Below, one piece after another: positions 48,029-60,200 of a stretch of 64,000 nt of DNA; the stretch's first letter is position 1; each line of letters opens with the position of its first letter. Under the pieces are notes generated by a model. The model saw only the letters and a list, made by a program, of their open reading frames with translations. It searched no databases and had not been told where the DNA came from. The translations under genes were made by a program, and so were the position numbers. Source of the DNA: Coriaria nepalensis (lineage: Eukaryota; Streptophyta; Magnoliopsida; Cucurbitales; Coriariaceae); contig CP114485.1 of assembly GCA_027186245.1 (NCBI GenBank), positions 5,518,001-5,582,000 on the forward strand, read 5' to 3'.

Positions 48029-48199
48029 ACTCGATGGAGAGAGATAAATTGTGGGTAATCCCTGAAACACAGAGAGCAAGACCATAGCTTCCATGGATGT
48101 TCAACATGGACTGCATTTTTTTTTTCTGGGTTTTTGGTTTAGGGTCCTTACTCCTTAAAGGAAGACGATGAAGGGGAATCAAAGAGTGGGTTATGATTT

Positions 48200-51100
48200 T
48201 TTTTCTGAGTTTAGGGCATTTATGTTCGTAACCATAAATTGGTTCTCTCTCTCTCTCTCATTATAGACTCTAGACTAAAAGTTACAACTTTAAGAGTAGG
48301 TGATAATTTTGCTGTAATTTATTTATGTGTGAAAATATTATTTTGACACTAAACAAAATCAAAACCATCTTATATTTTACTCTCCTTATTTGATGGAAAA
48401 TAAAAACATATAATTGTTATTTTTTCGATACACTTTGAATTTTGGAAATAGATGCAAGATATTAGAATAATGAGGGGCTGTCCTACAAAGTGTGTCTCCG
48501 GTGCAAGTTTTGTCTTATTCATTGTCGATCAATTAAAGATTTTTAATTAATATTATTTTTTATAAAATATTATATTATTTAATAAAAAAATATATATTTA
48601 AATTATTTAATAAGAATATTTCATTTAATGACATAATTTTTGATAATTTGATTAAATTTTGAATTAATATATTTAGATATTTAAATAAATTTAGATATAT
48701 TTAAAATTGATTTATACAGATATTTAGATAAATTCATATTCATAAAGATGCTTCTATTTTGGTTGAACAATTTCTCCAGCTACGATTTCTATTGGGTACA
48801 TATGGATCTGCTAAGCTTTGCAGATTGAATGAACATACAAAACTTTCGTTTTTTCATTAATTTCTTATTCGATATGCACACATATTCTTCGAAAGTGTAT
48901 TATGGTCATCTCTATATGTAATTTTTGATTTTCTAAGGAGCAGGTAAGGGGGGGGGGGGGGGGGGCTACAGCCCCACATGCCCTGACTGACTCCGACCCT
49001 GGGTATGGATGTCAACAATCCGCACAAGATTGACTGAGCGTCGTCATGCATGCTATCTCATCATATATTAGAAATAAATATTCATATGTTAAGCTCAAAA
49101 TTACATCATATACAAGATAGCGTGTTAAAAATATCATTCCGCTAGAACATTCCATGTTATGATAATGTCTATAAACCCATTGCCGTTCGATTTTAAATGG
49201 AATCAAAATGTAAATCTATGCGTGATGAACTTTCTGCCACATATGCTCTACTTCTAACTATATACATGTAAAATCGAGATATCACCAACCCAAGACAAGG
49301 AGGAGCAGGGTGAATTGGGTTGGTAGAAATAAATTATGAAAACGAGAACTTTTGTTGCTTCAATCGATTCAGATCAAGTCACACTTCGTATCCTTCTTCA
49401 AATGGATAACAAATATATGAAATATAAATAGCCCCCCAAAAACCCAAATGTACACATGAAAGTAAAGAGTGTAAGGGAGACAACAGAGAAGCAAGTACAC
49501 GAATTTTTCAGTGTATCAGCTAAGCCTACGATCTATTCCATAATCGTCCCTTTGAAAAATTTTCACCATGATCACAAATCGATTGTTGAACGGATGTTTG
49601 CCGATCGAACCACGAAACTGATCAAAACCCGAGTTTTGTCCACAAGGTTTTGACGGGCTACCTATCTACCACAACACAAAGCAAGTACCCGTTCTACTTG
49701 ACAATGACGAATTCAGAACACTCTCACTTCTACAATAAGCATGAAATTTCTCAGGGAGAGAAGAACAATCCTACACTCAACGATTCTTTGTAAGCTTGTA
49801 CCTAACAAGTAACAAGTGTCGATATATATAGCTCAAAACATTGTAACGTAGGGTGTGTTGATTTTGATTATGTTTCCTTATAATCCCACTAAGGTCAAAG
49901 AGTTAGCATCTCACAAAGCAACAGTCAACAGAAGTAGGTGATTAGTGCCAATGCAAGAGAGAGCCGAACATTTAGAGCTCTAGAATGCGATTCTGTTTCA
50001 ATTCAACAGACCTGAAAGATGTTTGAGAAAATTGAAGGGAAGAGAAGTGGAGAAGGCCAGCGGTGAAGGGAAGAAGCAAGTACCTTGTTGTAGAAAATCT
50101 GTCCGCTGGAGAGTACGATGTGGAGGAGAAGGTAAGCGGTAGGTTCGCGTCTCTCCCTTGAAGAAGCTCCCAATCGTACTCCGGTCCGCCATTGCTGCTC
50201 TCTTGCTCTTCGTGAGAATGCTTCAGTTAAAGCAATTGAATTGCGCACTGTTCAGAGAATTCATTATTAAGTTATATCCATTGCTATCGTGCGCTGTTAG
50301 GCGTTAGGTTTAAAAAAAGGTCAAAAATTATAAATTAATGGCTTGGTTTGAATTTTTGATACGAATGTAATGAAATTTATATTATATTTTATTATTTAGT
50401 TTAAAAAAATGATGTAATGAGAATGTTTTTTATTCTCACATAAATAAGTAAGTGTTTTTTATAAGAATAAAAATAAATATTTATTTATATGATATTTTTA
50501 TTTCTCGTATTTTTTAAATTTTACTATAATACTTATATAATTTTTTAAATTTCGTTTTTGAACGGATATGGAAAAATATTATCATTCTCATTCATATTCA
50601 TTCATTATATAATCAAATGGACATTAAAAACTCATCATTCCTAATTATATATATTTATCATATTTAACACTATTATAATAAGTGCATAAGTAGAAAGTAT
50701 ATGAACATAAATTATCATATGATACCTTTTTAGCTTGCTCTCCAAAAATTATAAGTAAAATTATTTATTACGTGTCATACATCTAAAAAAGTTCACTAAA
50801 TATTATCAAGATTAAATATTATAGATTAAAGTTGAAGAATAAGGTAATAGATTAAAACTTACTTTCCAAAAACAAAATTATAGATTAGAACTTGAAAAAT
50901 AAGAAGGTACTTAAAAAAATAGATATTATGTTTTAATATTTTACTTTTTTATTATTTATTAAGTGGACTAATTATTTTTTAAAGTACATCTTTTTACTTT
51001 TAAAAATATTATAAAATATTAAGACGTATGGAATAATATTTATAGAGCATCCCAAAACCAAGTATTAGAAAGTATTGTTAGGCATTATTTTAGCAGCTGC

Positions 51101-51818
51101 TGAAGAGTATATTGTCTGCTGCTAACAATCAAAGTACAATACATTATCTCTTTCTTTTCATTTTTAGCGTTTAATAATGTGCTTTTTTTTTTCATTCATT
51201 ATATTACTGTCTGTATCTTTGATAATTGTGCTCACGGATGAGAAAGTCATTGTGAAAAGAGAAAATCTTGCACCTTAAGTGATTTACCGTAGTAAACCGA
51301 TAGCCAAAAAAAGAAAAAAAAAAAAGAAAAAGATAATGGCTTTGTAATAATATGCATATTAAGTTTATGCAAAATTCTCTCAAAATTTAAAAGGGAAGAT
51401 GTGCTATTCCAATATGGATTAAATCATTGATAATTCGACTGGCAAACTATTCTACCAATTTAGGTAATATAACTTGGTTAACACCAAATAGGAAAACATT
51501 TGAGGCCTAGGTAAAAAGTTTAGCTCTGCATTAGCTGAAATGATGATTCGAAACGCATTCTCGTCATCTAACCTGTATACACAAACTTGATCTAGATACT
51601 CACAATTACCAAGACATAATTGTAGCAGAAACTACATGTATTAATCAAAAGAATTCCAAATAATTTTCTCAGAATGCCAACATAACACAAGTGGGGAAGT
51701 AAGGCGCGACATAGAATTCAAGTGAGTAACAATAAACAGCCTTACAAAGTCGAGGTTTTGTAAAAACATAAAGGACATCATCATCTGCAACACAGGATTT
51801 ATAAAGCTGTCTCGGATT
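48200..51818. other. Long spacer with TE-like scraps; no gene established
   Basis: An 18-base G-run (48948-48965) is followed by GC-richer sequence that looks like a transposon end. At 49998-50248 on the minus strand a GC-richer segment is open in more than one frame and could be the first exon of a decayed gene; I cannot name it. The frame at 49456-49653 (+) lacks motifs. The rest to 51818 is AT-rich, and its end includes the 3' region of the proteasome gene. Confidence 0.4.
48948..48965. repeat. G18 homopolymer
   Basis: Eighteen consecutive G bases lie in otherwise AT-rich DNA and are followed by CTACAGCCCCACATGCC. Long G-runs are rare in plant intergenic DNA and are also prone to sequencing length errors. 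Confidence 0.9.
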
Positions 51819-54140
51819 CTACCAGGACCCTTCAGCACCTGCAGTTGGGTTCTGAAAAGCCGAGTAGCCCCAGAATGTCTTCAATGAGTATGGCTGGGAA
51901 ATAGTTGCACCTTCCTCTGTTATCTTTGCAATCTGCAAATATTCCGAGTTCATGTAAGTTTAATAACATATATTGATTTGGATACAGATTAAGCATATTT
52001 TGCAAGATCCAGTACATAATGCAAACATAGCTTAATTAACATGACTCAATAAGGCAACCTAGAACCTTTCAGTGTAGCATGGAGAGCTTGAAAGAAAGTA
52101 ATGAATAGCATATATGAAACCAGTGAATCAAACCTGAAGCTTGTTGACGGCAGACCTATCACGGTATAGGAGTACACGCATGCATTTCTCAAGTAACTTC
52201 ACACCTTCTTCAAAAGACAGGTTCTCATGCCACTCATCCCGAAGAATTGGCCGCGCAAGATGATTCCCAAACCCAGTTGCTACATGGTTATCTTCAAAGT
52301 TCACTCCTATCATGTTAACCTGGGCGATATAGAAAATGTTGACAAAGTGAGCAATCTTTACATAGCAAAGCAGTTTAATTAAAGGTCAAGGATAAAAATT
52401 GGCCTACCGTGCCTAGGTACTTCTGTCCATTCTTTACCCCACCAAGGACAAGTGCGTTCCAGAGAGGGTTGAATTTGTTTCGTCTATTATACATCACACG
52501 GGTCAAATAGTTGTGAACTTCTTTGGGCCCTAAAGAGTTCCCATCATCCCACATGTTATCATACAGGCTGCAGCACCAGATTAGCAATCACAGGTTACCA
52601 TAAGAGCTGGAATAATTATCTTAAATAGTTGCTCAGGGAAGTTACAAATCATACTAGCAACTAGCACTTTGACCCAGTCACCTATTCACCCTTCTACCAA
52701 AGGCAAGCAAAAGCAATAGTGTATTTTAGAAGAAATGTAAAAAAAAGGAGGCAGGAGAAATGTTTGCTAGGCTTACATGAGCTCGTCAAGATATTTTAGA
52801 AGCTCCTGAAAATCACTAATTTCTCCGCTTGCACCAAGAAGAGAATGCTTCCCAATCGGCTTGATTCGTTCGACACTCTTATATCGCAGGGTGGATCCAT
52901 AAGAACCTGTAAAGAGCACATTGTTTAACGAGAGAAATTCAATGCAATAACGATTAGCCACTACAATTGACATATGAATTATTAACTTAGAGATAACATC
53001 CAAAGAGATGTGTGCGTTCCAGGAATCAACTGCTAGGAATGTAAACTAGCAAAGTGATGGGCTAATGCCAGAAACTATGATCACTGGGGACAGTGAAGTT
53101 TTTCTAACTTCCTGTGTAATAACTACTTATGAGCATGGAAATACTTGGAATGGCCAGTTCCATTGATCGGGAAGAAAATTATTACATCTCTGCTTGAAAA
53201 ATAAAAAGAAAAGAAATTGTTTCCTCAAAATAAAAGAATCAGTAAATCAGAATCAAAGTATGAATCAGATATGATGTTCTCACTTTTCCTTCCCATATAC
53301 TTACAGAAGACAAGTATCACACCCCTAAAAAAAAAAACCAAATATGGTAATGAGCTTCCCAAAATAACTGTTTCCCGTTAACCCAAAAAGTTAGAGCAAG
53401 CAACCTCAGGTCTCACTTTCAAGATGGTAAATTAATCTTATGGCAAGGTATACACTTATACTTGCAGGTTCATGTTGGCATTTGTTTCAAAATGTAGCAA
53501 TCGATAAGTACTCAGCATAGAGTTTTCCCAATAAGTTACATAGTAAAGAGGAGGCAATGAAAACTTACACCCATTTGTAACTGAATATTATTTCCACTCC
53601 GAAAAGATAAAAAATTTCCACAACATAAAGCCAAAGATATTATATAGTCCACAAAATTCAAAACAATCGAGCACCCGTTTCTCGTTTGCACATGGTTGCT
53701 ACATCACCCCAGTTCATAGGCAAAGAGTGATCAATTTCCCGAGCACAAAATAAATTTAACAAAAAGTGTATCAACTTAAGCTAGAGGATGAAAGTCCAAA
53801 CCTCCCATATCAGCAGCCATGAGGATTCCATCTTTGTATTTCAGTGCAACGACGGATGTGCCAGTCACATATGGATACCTAATTTATTAAAAAGAAACAC
53901 ATAAATTAAAGACAAAAACAAAGGAAAAGAAAATCGAACAGGCTAAAACTATATTACTGAAACAGAACTCAGAAACCCTAGGTCTCTATTCAGACATAAA
54001 TGCAATATTCGATGTAATTTCTGGTGAGAAGAAAACGTAGAGAGAGAGAGAGAGGACGAGGAGGATGAGAGCGCTTACAGGGTCCTCTCCGAGGCAGCTT
54101 GGGGGCAAAGTAGGCCGTGTTTCTCTTGATTCGGATCCAT
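51819..54140 (-). CDS. PBG1: Proteasome subunit beta type-4 (beta-7), six exons
   Basis: On the minus strand the exons are 54079-54140, 53802-53878, 52777-52906, 52408-52567, 52134-52319 and 51819-51932. The total is 729 bases, or 242 residues, and every phase is consistent. The product is a non-catalytic subunit of the beta ring of the 20S proteasome. Conserved stretches are VTGTSVVALKYKDGILMAAD, the GSYGS turn, DNMWDDGNSLGPKEVHNYLT, GNHLARPILRDEW and LLEKCMRVLLYRDRSAVNK, ending PTAGAEGSW. The short N-terminal piece before VTGTSVV is the propeptide. The subunit lacks a working active-site threonine, as expected for this family. Nothing is broken. Confidence 0.95.
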
Positions 54141-54604
54141 GGACTGCGATCTGAACAGTGACAGAGCGAGAGTGAAAAGAAGAAGGAAAAGAAATTGGGG
54201 GAGATAGCAGCAGAAAATGAAAGACTAATCCTCTTATTAAGGAATTTTCTTTCTTTACCCTTTGCTCAAGAAAAAGGAGAAGAAAACCTTTCCATACGTC
54301 GTCGTTTGTTTAACGAAGAAAAAGTGAGAAGATATATCAGTACATATTTATCATGTGTAAATTATATAAATCTTAATAAAAATGACTTATACCAAACATC
54401 AGTAATGCAATATCAAGTTATTATTGTTATGATCATCAATCTTATGTGTATGAAAACTAAAATTATGTTTTGCAAAATTTTAATTTACTAAATTAATATT
54501 TACCCCAAAATTTTAATTACATTTAATTTTTAAGATTTTTATATTCGTATTTTATACTAATTATTTAAATAATTTAATTTAATTTTCTCCTAAATATGTT
54601 ATAT
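54141..54604. other. Upstream of the proteasome gene
   Basis: This is the promoter region of the minus-strand proteasome gene. The plus-strand frame at 54195-54491 overlaps it and has no motif. No other gene is seen. Confidence 0.4.
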
Positions 54605-55925
54605 TGTTATCAATTTTGGAGTCAACAAAAATTGGAATTTCTCAATAAACAATATCGGAGAAGGAAGTTATAACCTATACGCTTGGTTCCCCGGCGTTCT
54701 TGGAGATTACAAATATGAGATCAATATTACAATTAAACCAGGGACAGAATCTTATTCAAACCACTCATCCAAATTCTCTTCAGTCCAATTTGTTTATTAT
54801 ATATTAATGTTTTCGTATAATACATTGTAATACATACCGATAGTAATATCGATTTGGACACTTTGTGTTTAGGCCACCAAGAGTAGGACCCACACTTTGG
54901 GCAATAGGCACTTTTGATGGTACCGTTATTGAATTTTATATCTCAAGACTCTGTATTCAAAAAGTTCGAGACTATTTATTCGATAAGATAAGTTAATTTT
55001 TAAAATTTTCAATTTGAAAGCATTATGCAATAATTTTAGTCGGTCAATTACTTAAAAATTCTGCCGAAAATAGAAAAATAAATAATCTAACTTTAAAACT
55101 TTTAATTTGATTTATATCAAGGTTAATAATATGTGTGGTACGACTATAATTAACGATAATTAAATTATTATTATATAATAAATAGATAAGTTTAATAATT
55201 TTTTTTAAAAATTTTATAGATAAAAATATAATTTTTGACTTATAAATTAATTAAACATATTTTTTTTTAAATGATGTTGAACGAATTTCAATACTTTTCT
55301 TTATCGAAAGGCTGATCATTTCAAAAACTCAACTAATAACATAATAAGTAAAGACATTTGTTAATAAAAAATATATATATTTATTTAAGATTTAATATAT
55401 ATTTATATTATATCCCACCAATGATGTATACGGTTGGTATAGATGACTTCCGTAAGGATTGATTCTATGCTCCGATTGCAAGTTAATTTGTAATATTATT
55501 GATTCATTTAAAAAAAAAAAAACCACCTTAAGAGTAAAGATGTGTTGTTTCTGCTAACAAAATTTTATAATGCATTATAATAGGGATAGTGGAAATGGAA
55601 CCTGGCAGATAAACTTTGGACTTGAAAATGTCGATTATGCATTCCTATTAGCAATAGCTGCAGCCTCTTATTCCCACTTACATGTACTATATTTTCAAAC
55701 ATTGGTTGTTTGGTTTATCACTTTTTTACATGTGCATTATTATTTGACCAATTTTTTTAATTATATGATGTATATATATATATATAAACAGTGTTGAAGG
55801 CAAGAATCAACAATCCGAATATTAGGAGACCACTTTTACATATCGCACTCCAGCTTAAATATGATAGTCCATTTATTGAAATCATGTACATCTTGAATCC
55901 TCCTCCTTGTAAATTATTAATTAAA
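54605..55925 (+). pseudogene. Rhamnogalacturonate lyase pseudogene (3' half)
   Basis: Rhamnogalacturonate lyases cut the pectin backbone in the cell wall. Pieces of the C-terminal half appear in order on the plus strand. Near 54630-54730 it reads NWNFSINNIGEG, then YNLYAWFPGVLGDYKYEINI. Near 54870-54945 it reads FRPPRVGPTLWAIG and then EFY. Near 55420-55470 it reads DVYTVGIDDFRKD, and the expected Trp is a stop (55460-55462). Near 55580-55690 it reads RDSGNGTWQINFGLENVD and LLAIAAASYSHLHV. Near 55800-55850 it reads KARINNPNIRRPLL. The pieces sit in different frames and are separated by intron-like AT-rich DNA. The N-terminal half, with the catalytic part, is absent. I regard it as a dead, truncated copy. 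Confidence 0.82.
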
Positions 55926-57279
55926 TAAAATATTTATATCAACCATCAATTAGTTTATGAATATTAAATTTGTAGCCAGTAAGTAATAACTTGAAAATTG
56001 AGTGAATGACAATCATATTTTAAATCTCGATCAATTTACTTCGATATCGATAATGAGAAGCTTATTATTTTTCCGAGATGGAAATTAGTAAATCTAGAAT
56101 TACATTTTCTTTTTTATTATTTTTCAAACAACCCGACTTCTTAATTTTAAGAACTAACTACACAAATTGACTTCTCTTATCCAACAATTGAAAATTTGAA
56201 ATACTCGTTTAGTTCGATTTTTTAGTGAGAATAAAAAAAATCAAAATTGATAAAATACTCGTTTAGTTTGATTTACTATTTAGTTTAAAAATTAAGTAGT
56301 CACATTCTTTATATTAGCTGTGTTGACTAAATTTACTTACTCCAATACATGTAACATTTTTTCGTGTACATTAAGAAAATAATACACTCTTAGAAATTAG
56401 TCAATGATTCACCTATAATAAGTACTCTTTTTATCTCAAGCTTTTCTTTCTCAATTGAAAAATATGATTTATATATATTTTAAAATTTTAAAAATAAATT
56501 ATATTTATAATAGATTGATTTATTTTAATTTTATATAATATTTATATAATATAAGATAATATAAAATTAATTATATATTTAAAATAAATTAATTTAATAT
56601 GAATATAATAAATTATAAAAGGAGAAAAAAATATCAGTACAAATTTTAAATAAACTGCTATCAGGAGGGTAGGAAAAAAAAAAAAAAAAGAAGAAGAAAA
56701 AAAAGTGCGAGGCAACTTGTATACATGCGGCCACCAAAACGCAGACCGGACCTAACCTCTGTCAAAAAATGGGATTGGATAATCGGCGATAGGTCCGAAC
56801 AAAATTTGTTTTTTCGTTCTTTTGCAAATTGGAGGACTATTGATTTTTTGCTTCTGGTCTGGTTTGGGGTTGGGCGTCTCGATCAAAAAGCTACGACAGC
56901 GCTTAAAAGGAGAAAACAGGGCCAACAAGCTGGAGTTGTAGTCGGCGTTAGCACCCCCTCCTCTAAATCTTCCTTCCTTCCTCTTCATCCGTTTTCAATT
57001 CCTCCATGAACGCACGAATTCTCCCTCGATTTCGCTGGTTATTGCCGCGGTACTTAGGGTTTATGTTTAAGATTTCTTGTTGAATTTGTTGTCAATTGGA
57101 TTATTGGTTTTTTTTCTTCTTCGTTATTGTTGTGGAATCTGATTGATTTTTCTTTTTTTAACTTTGTGATTAGATCGAACTAGAAGTCTGGATAACGATG
57201 CCTTGATTGGTTATTTATCAGCTAAGACTCTGCAACACTGTTATTTTTCTTTAATTTCCTGTGCTTCATCTTGGCGCTA
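55926..57279. other. AT-rich spacer and SIZ1 leader
   Basis: AT-rich sequence extends to about 56640, followed by A-rich runs (56671-56705). From about 56720 the base composition rises, marking the promoter and 5' untranslated region of the SIZ1-type gene. The open frames at 56725-57009 are on both strands and have no motif, so I read them as leader sequence. Confidence 0.5.
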
Positions 57280-60200
57280 ATGGATTTGGTCGCCAGTTGC
57301 AAGGTATTTTGCTTTCTTTGTGGTGATATTTTCGTTTGCTATACTGCTGCATATGGTTTTGTTTCTCTTTTACTTTGAATTACGGTCTGGTGCCGTATCA
57401 TTTTTATGTTTTGGACTCGTGGAAGTCACTGTTATGTGTACTTTGATTTGAGGGAAATTGAATATTCAGTGGTGGATTAACTTTATTTTTTGGTAACAGT
57501 GAGCACTGTAAGAGATTGGTTAATGGTTATTATAAGGTTGACTTAGGTTGCATATTTTTGCTTAGTTCGATTTTTGTAGGGATACGAGTGTTGTTTGCAT
57601 CACTTTATATCTGCATAATACCAAGCATACTGGTTGTCGATTTTATAAGAATCCATTTACCATATTTTTTAATACGTATTGGTTCCGTTTTTGCTTCTCA
57701 CCTTTTGACAAAGATTATGTTTTGATCTTGCAGGAAAAATTGGCATATTTTCGAATAAAGGAGCTCAAGGATGTGCTCACCCAACTTGGTCTTTCAAAGC
57801 AGGGAAAGAAGCAGGTGAATTGTCAGAATATTGCTTTCCTTGGTTATTATCTTGGTTATCTAATGCCCTTAGACTCCTCTCAGCTAATTGTTAGATCTGA
57901 GATTCTGAAGCTGATTGTTCTACCCTTCAGCAGTCTCATATTCTGCTGTATCGTGCAGGTTATATATTCATTGGAAGTTGTACTTGCATGATTTTGGCTC
58001 TCTTATCTAGTCTTTTTATTATTTTATTTTAATAACGACCTTGAGAATATGTATACATGAGGGTAAGAAATTCTTATGTAGATGGGGAATACATAAACCA
58101 TTGTGGAAATGCCACATAGGATAATAAAGAAAGCAAAGTAATGTTCAATGTTTTTTACTTTTTATTTCTATGCCAAGTGGCATTTCCTCTGAGAGTATGA
58201 GGTTATGTACTCCCAGTGTTGGCAAGAAAGGCATTGGTTACTTGAGTTTTAATATAGTGGGTATCTTTCTGTTCATGTGGAGATATCCTGGGATTCATCT
58301 CAGACATCCTTATTCGTAATACTTATATTTACTTACCTGTAATTTGGTTGGTACTGAGCAGGATAGCTGATTTAGGATCAGCGGGGTTATACCTTATTAC
58401 TTCATTATAAGCCCAAGTATCAAATGATTTTTTATATTAACCTTTCTACAGTATTCTTGATGTGAAATTGTGAATACCTTAAACAATACATTATTTTGAT
58501 TTGAAAATGGTTTTATTTGCAGGATCTTGTTGACCGGATATTGGGTATTCTCTTGGATGATCAAGGTGAAATTCCTCATCTTTTCTTCATGATTAGATCG
58601 ATCATAAGTTTATATCATACGATTTAATTCTATACTCATATTGTCAGCATCCAAAATGTGGGCAAAGAAAAATGCTGTCGGAAAGGATCAGGTGGCCAAA
58701 CTGGTAGATGACACATATAGGTTTGTCTTTGTATTTCTTTGATTATTAATTTATATCGTTGTGTCAGTAATGTCTTATTATGTGGAAGATGCTATTTCAC
58801 AGTTCACATATTTGATATTTAATATGCCAAATTGATATTTTTTCTTTTGTTGCTTAGTATATTCAAAATTTTCTTGCCAGAAAAATGCAGGTTTCTGGGG
58901 CCAGTGATTTAGCTTCAAAGGGGCAGGGAGTCTCAGATAGTAGTAATGTAAAAATTAAAGGGGAAATTGACGATTCCTTTCCACCAGAAACCATTATTCA
59001 CTGTCTCTGTGGAAGTTCATTGGAAACAGAGTCAATGATTCAGGTAGTATTGGGGTCACTCACACACTAATGTTTATGTTCTTCATCTACATGATTCCAT
59101 TATATCTCTTTCCTAAAATAGTGCTTTGGCAAACAATAATGGATTCATTTTTTATGTATCATTTTTTACTTGCAGTGTGAGGATCCAAGATGCCATGTGT
59201 GGCAACACATTGGTTGCGTTTTAATCGCTGAGAAACCTATGGAGGGAAATTCACAGTTACCCGATCGATTTTATTGTGAAATCTGTCGACTCACTCGAGC
59301 TGACCCGTATGTGTACTCAGTGCTTTCATTTACTCAAACTTCCTGTTATTAGAGATTAACTCTTAAGTATTCATTTGAGTATTTCAAGCTGGCACATATT
59401 GAGCTTCCAACATAGTGTTTTCATGAACACTTTCGTGTCTTCTTTAAAAGGAGTGTTTTGAGGGATCAAGAGGTTATAGATCCACAATTGCAGAACATGG
59501 AATGGTAAAACATAAATCAGAGCTTCTATAGTGCTTGAACCGCTCTCCATCATATTGATCCAGACACTATTTGGCTCTTCTTGACCAATCCTTAAATCTA
59601 TTGTATTCATTCTGAGCATAATTAGTTAAACTTAGCGAGTGTATTTTTCACCTAATTGTGAACTGATGTGTATGGAGACCATTTGTTACAAAAAGAATGA
59701 TTAAGGGAATTGGAAATTCTATGAGGAGGAATATTGAGGAAGAACCAAAGAGTGGAGAAATTGATTGGGCTGAGAAAAAAAAAATGAAATTTCAGGTCTT
59801 AGAAGTTTGTAACAAAATGAATTTTAGGTTTCTGGGTTCACTTGTATAATAATTTAAAAAGCAAGGGGTTTTGTGGTAGGTATAGAAACAACAAATGCTG
59901 TAGTACGAATATTCAGAATCCTAAAGATTTAATGGTAATTGGCATGGTAGTTCTTTTTTTTTTTTATAAATATTTTTTTATTGTTTTCTGTGATTTCTAA
60001 CATTTTTCTTTGCATCCAGTTTCTGGCTTACTGTCATGCATCCTTTAGATCCTGTGAAATTAACTGTAACAAGCATCCCAGCAGATGGGTGAGTGCATCT
60101 TTCATTTACGCAGATATATGAATATTGAAATGGATTCTCAAATTAATCATATGATGATATCTCCATTTTCCAGTTCAAACCCAGTACAGAGTGTGGAGAA

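Noticed and set aside
49998..50248. Candidate first exon of a minus-strand gene
   Set aside because: Open in more than one frame and GC-richer, but no family signature and no convincing continuation downstream; not called.
56725..57009. 94-codon plus-strand frame before SIZ1
   Set aside because: Not conserved in any way I recognise and followed by SIZ1 leader; read as 5' untranslated sequence.
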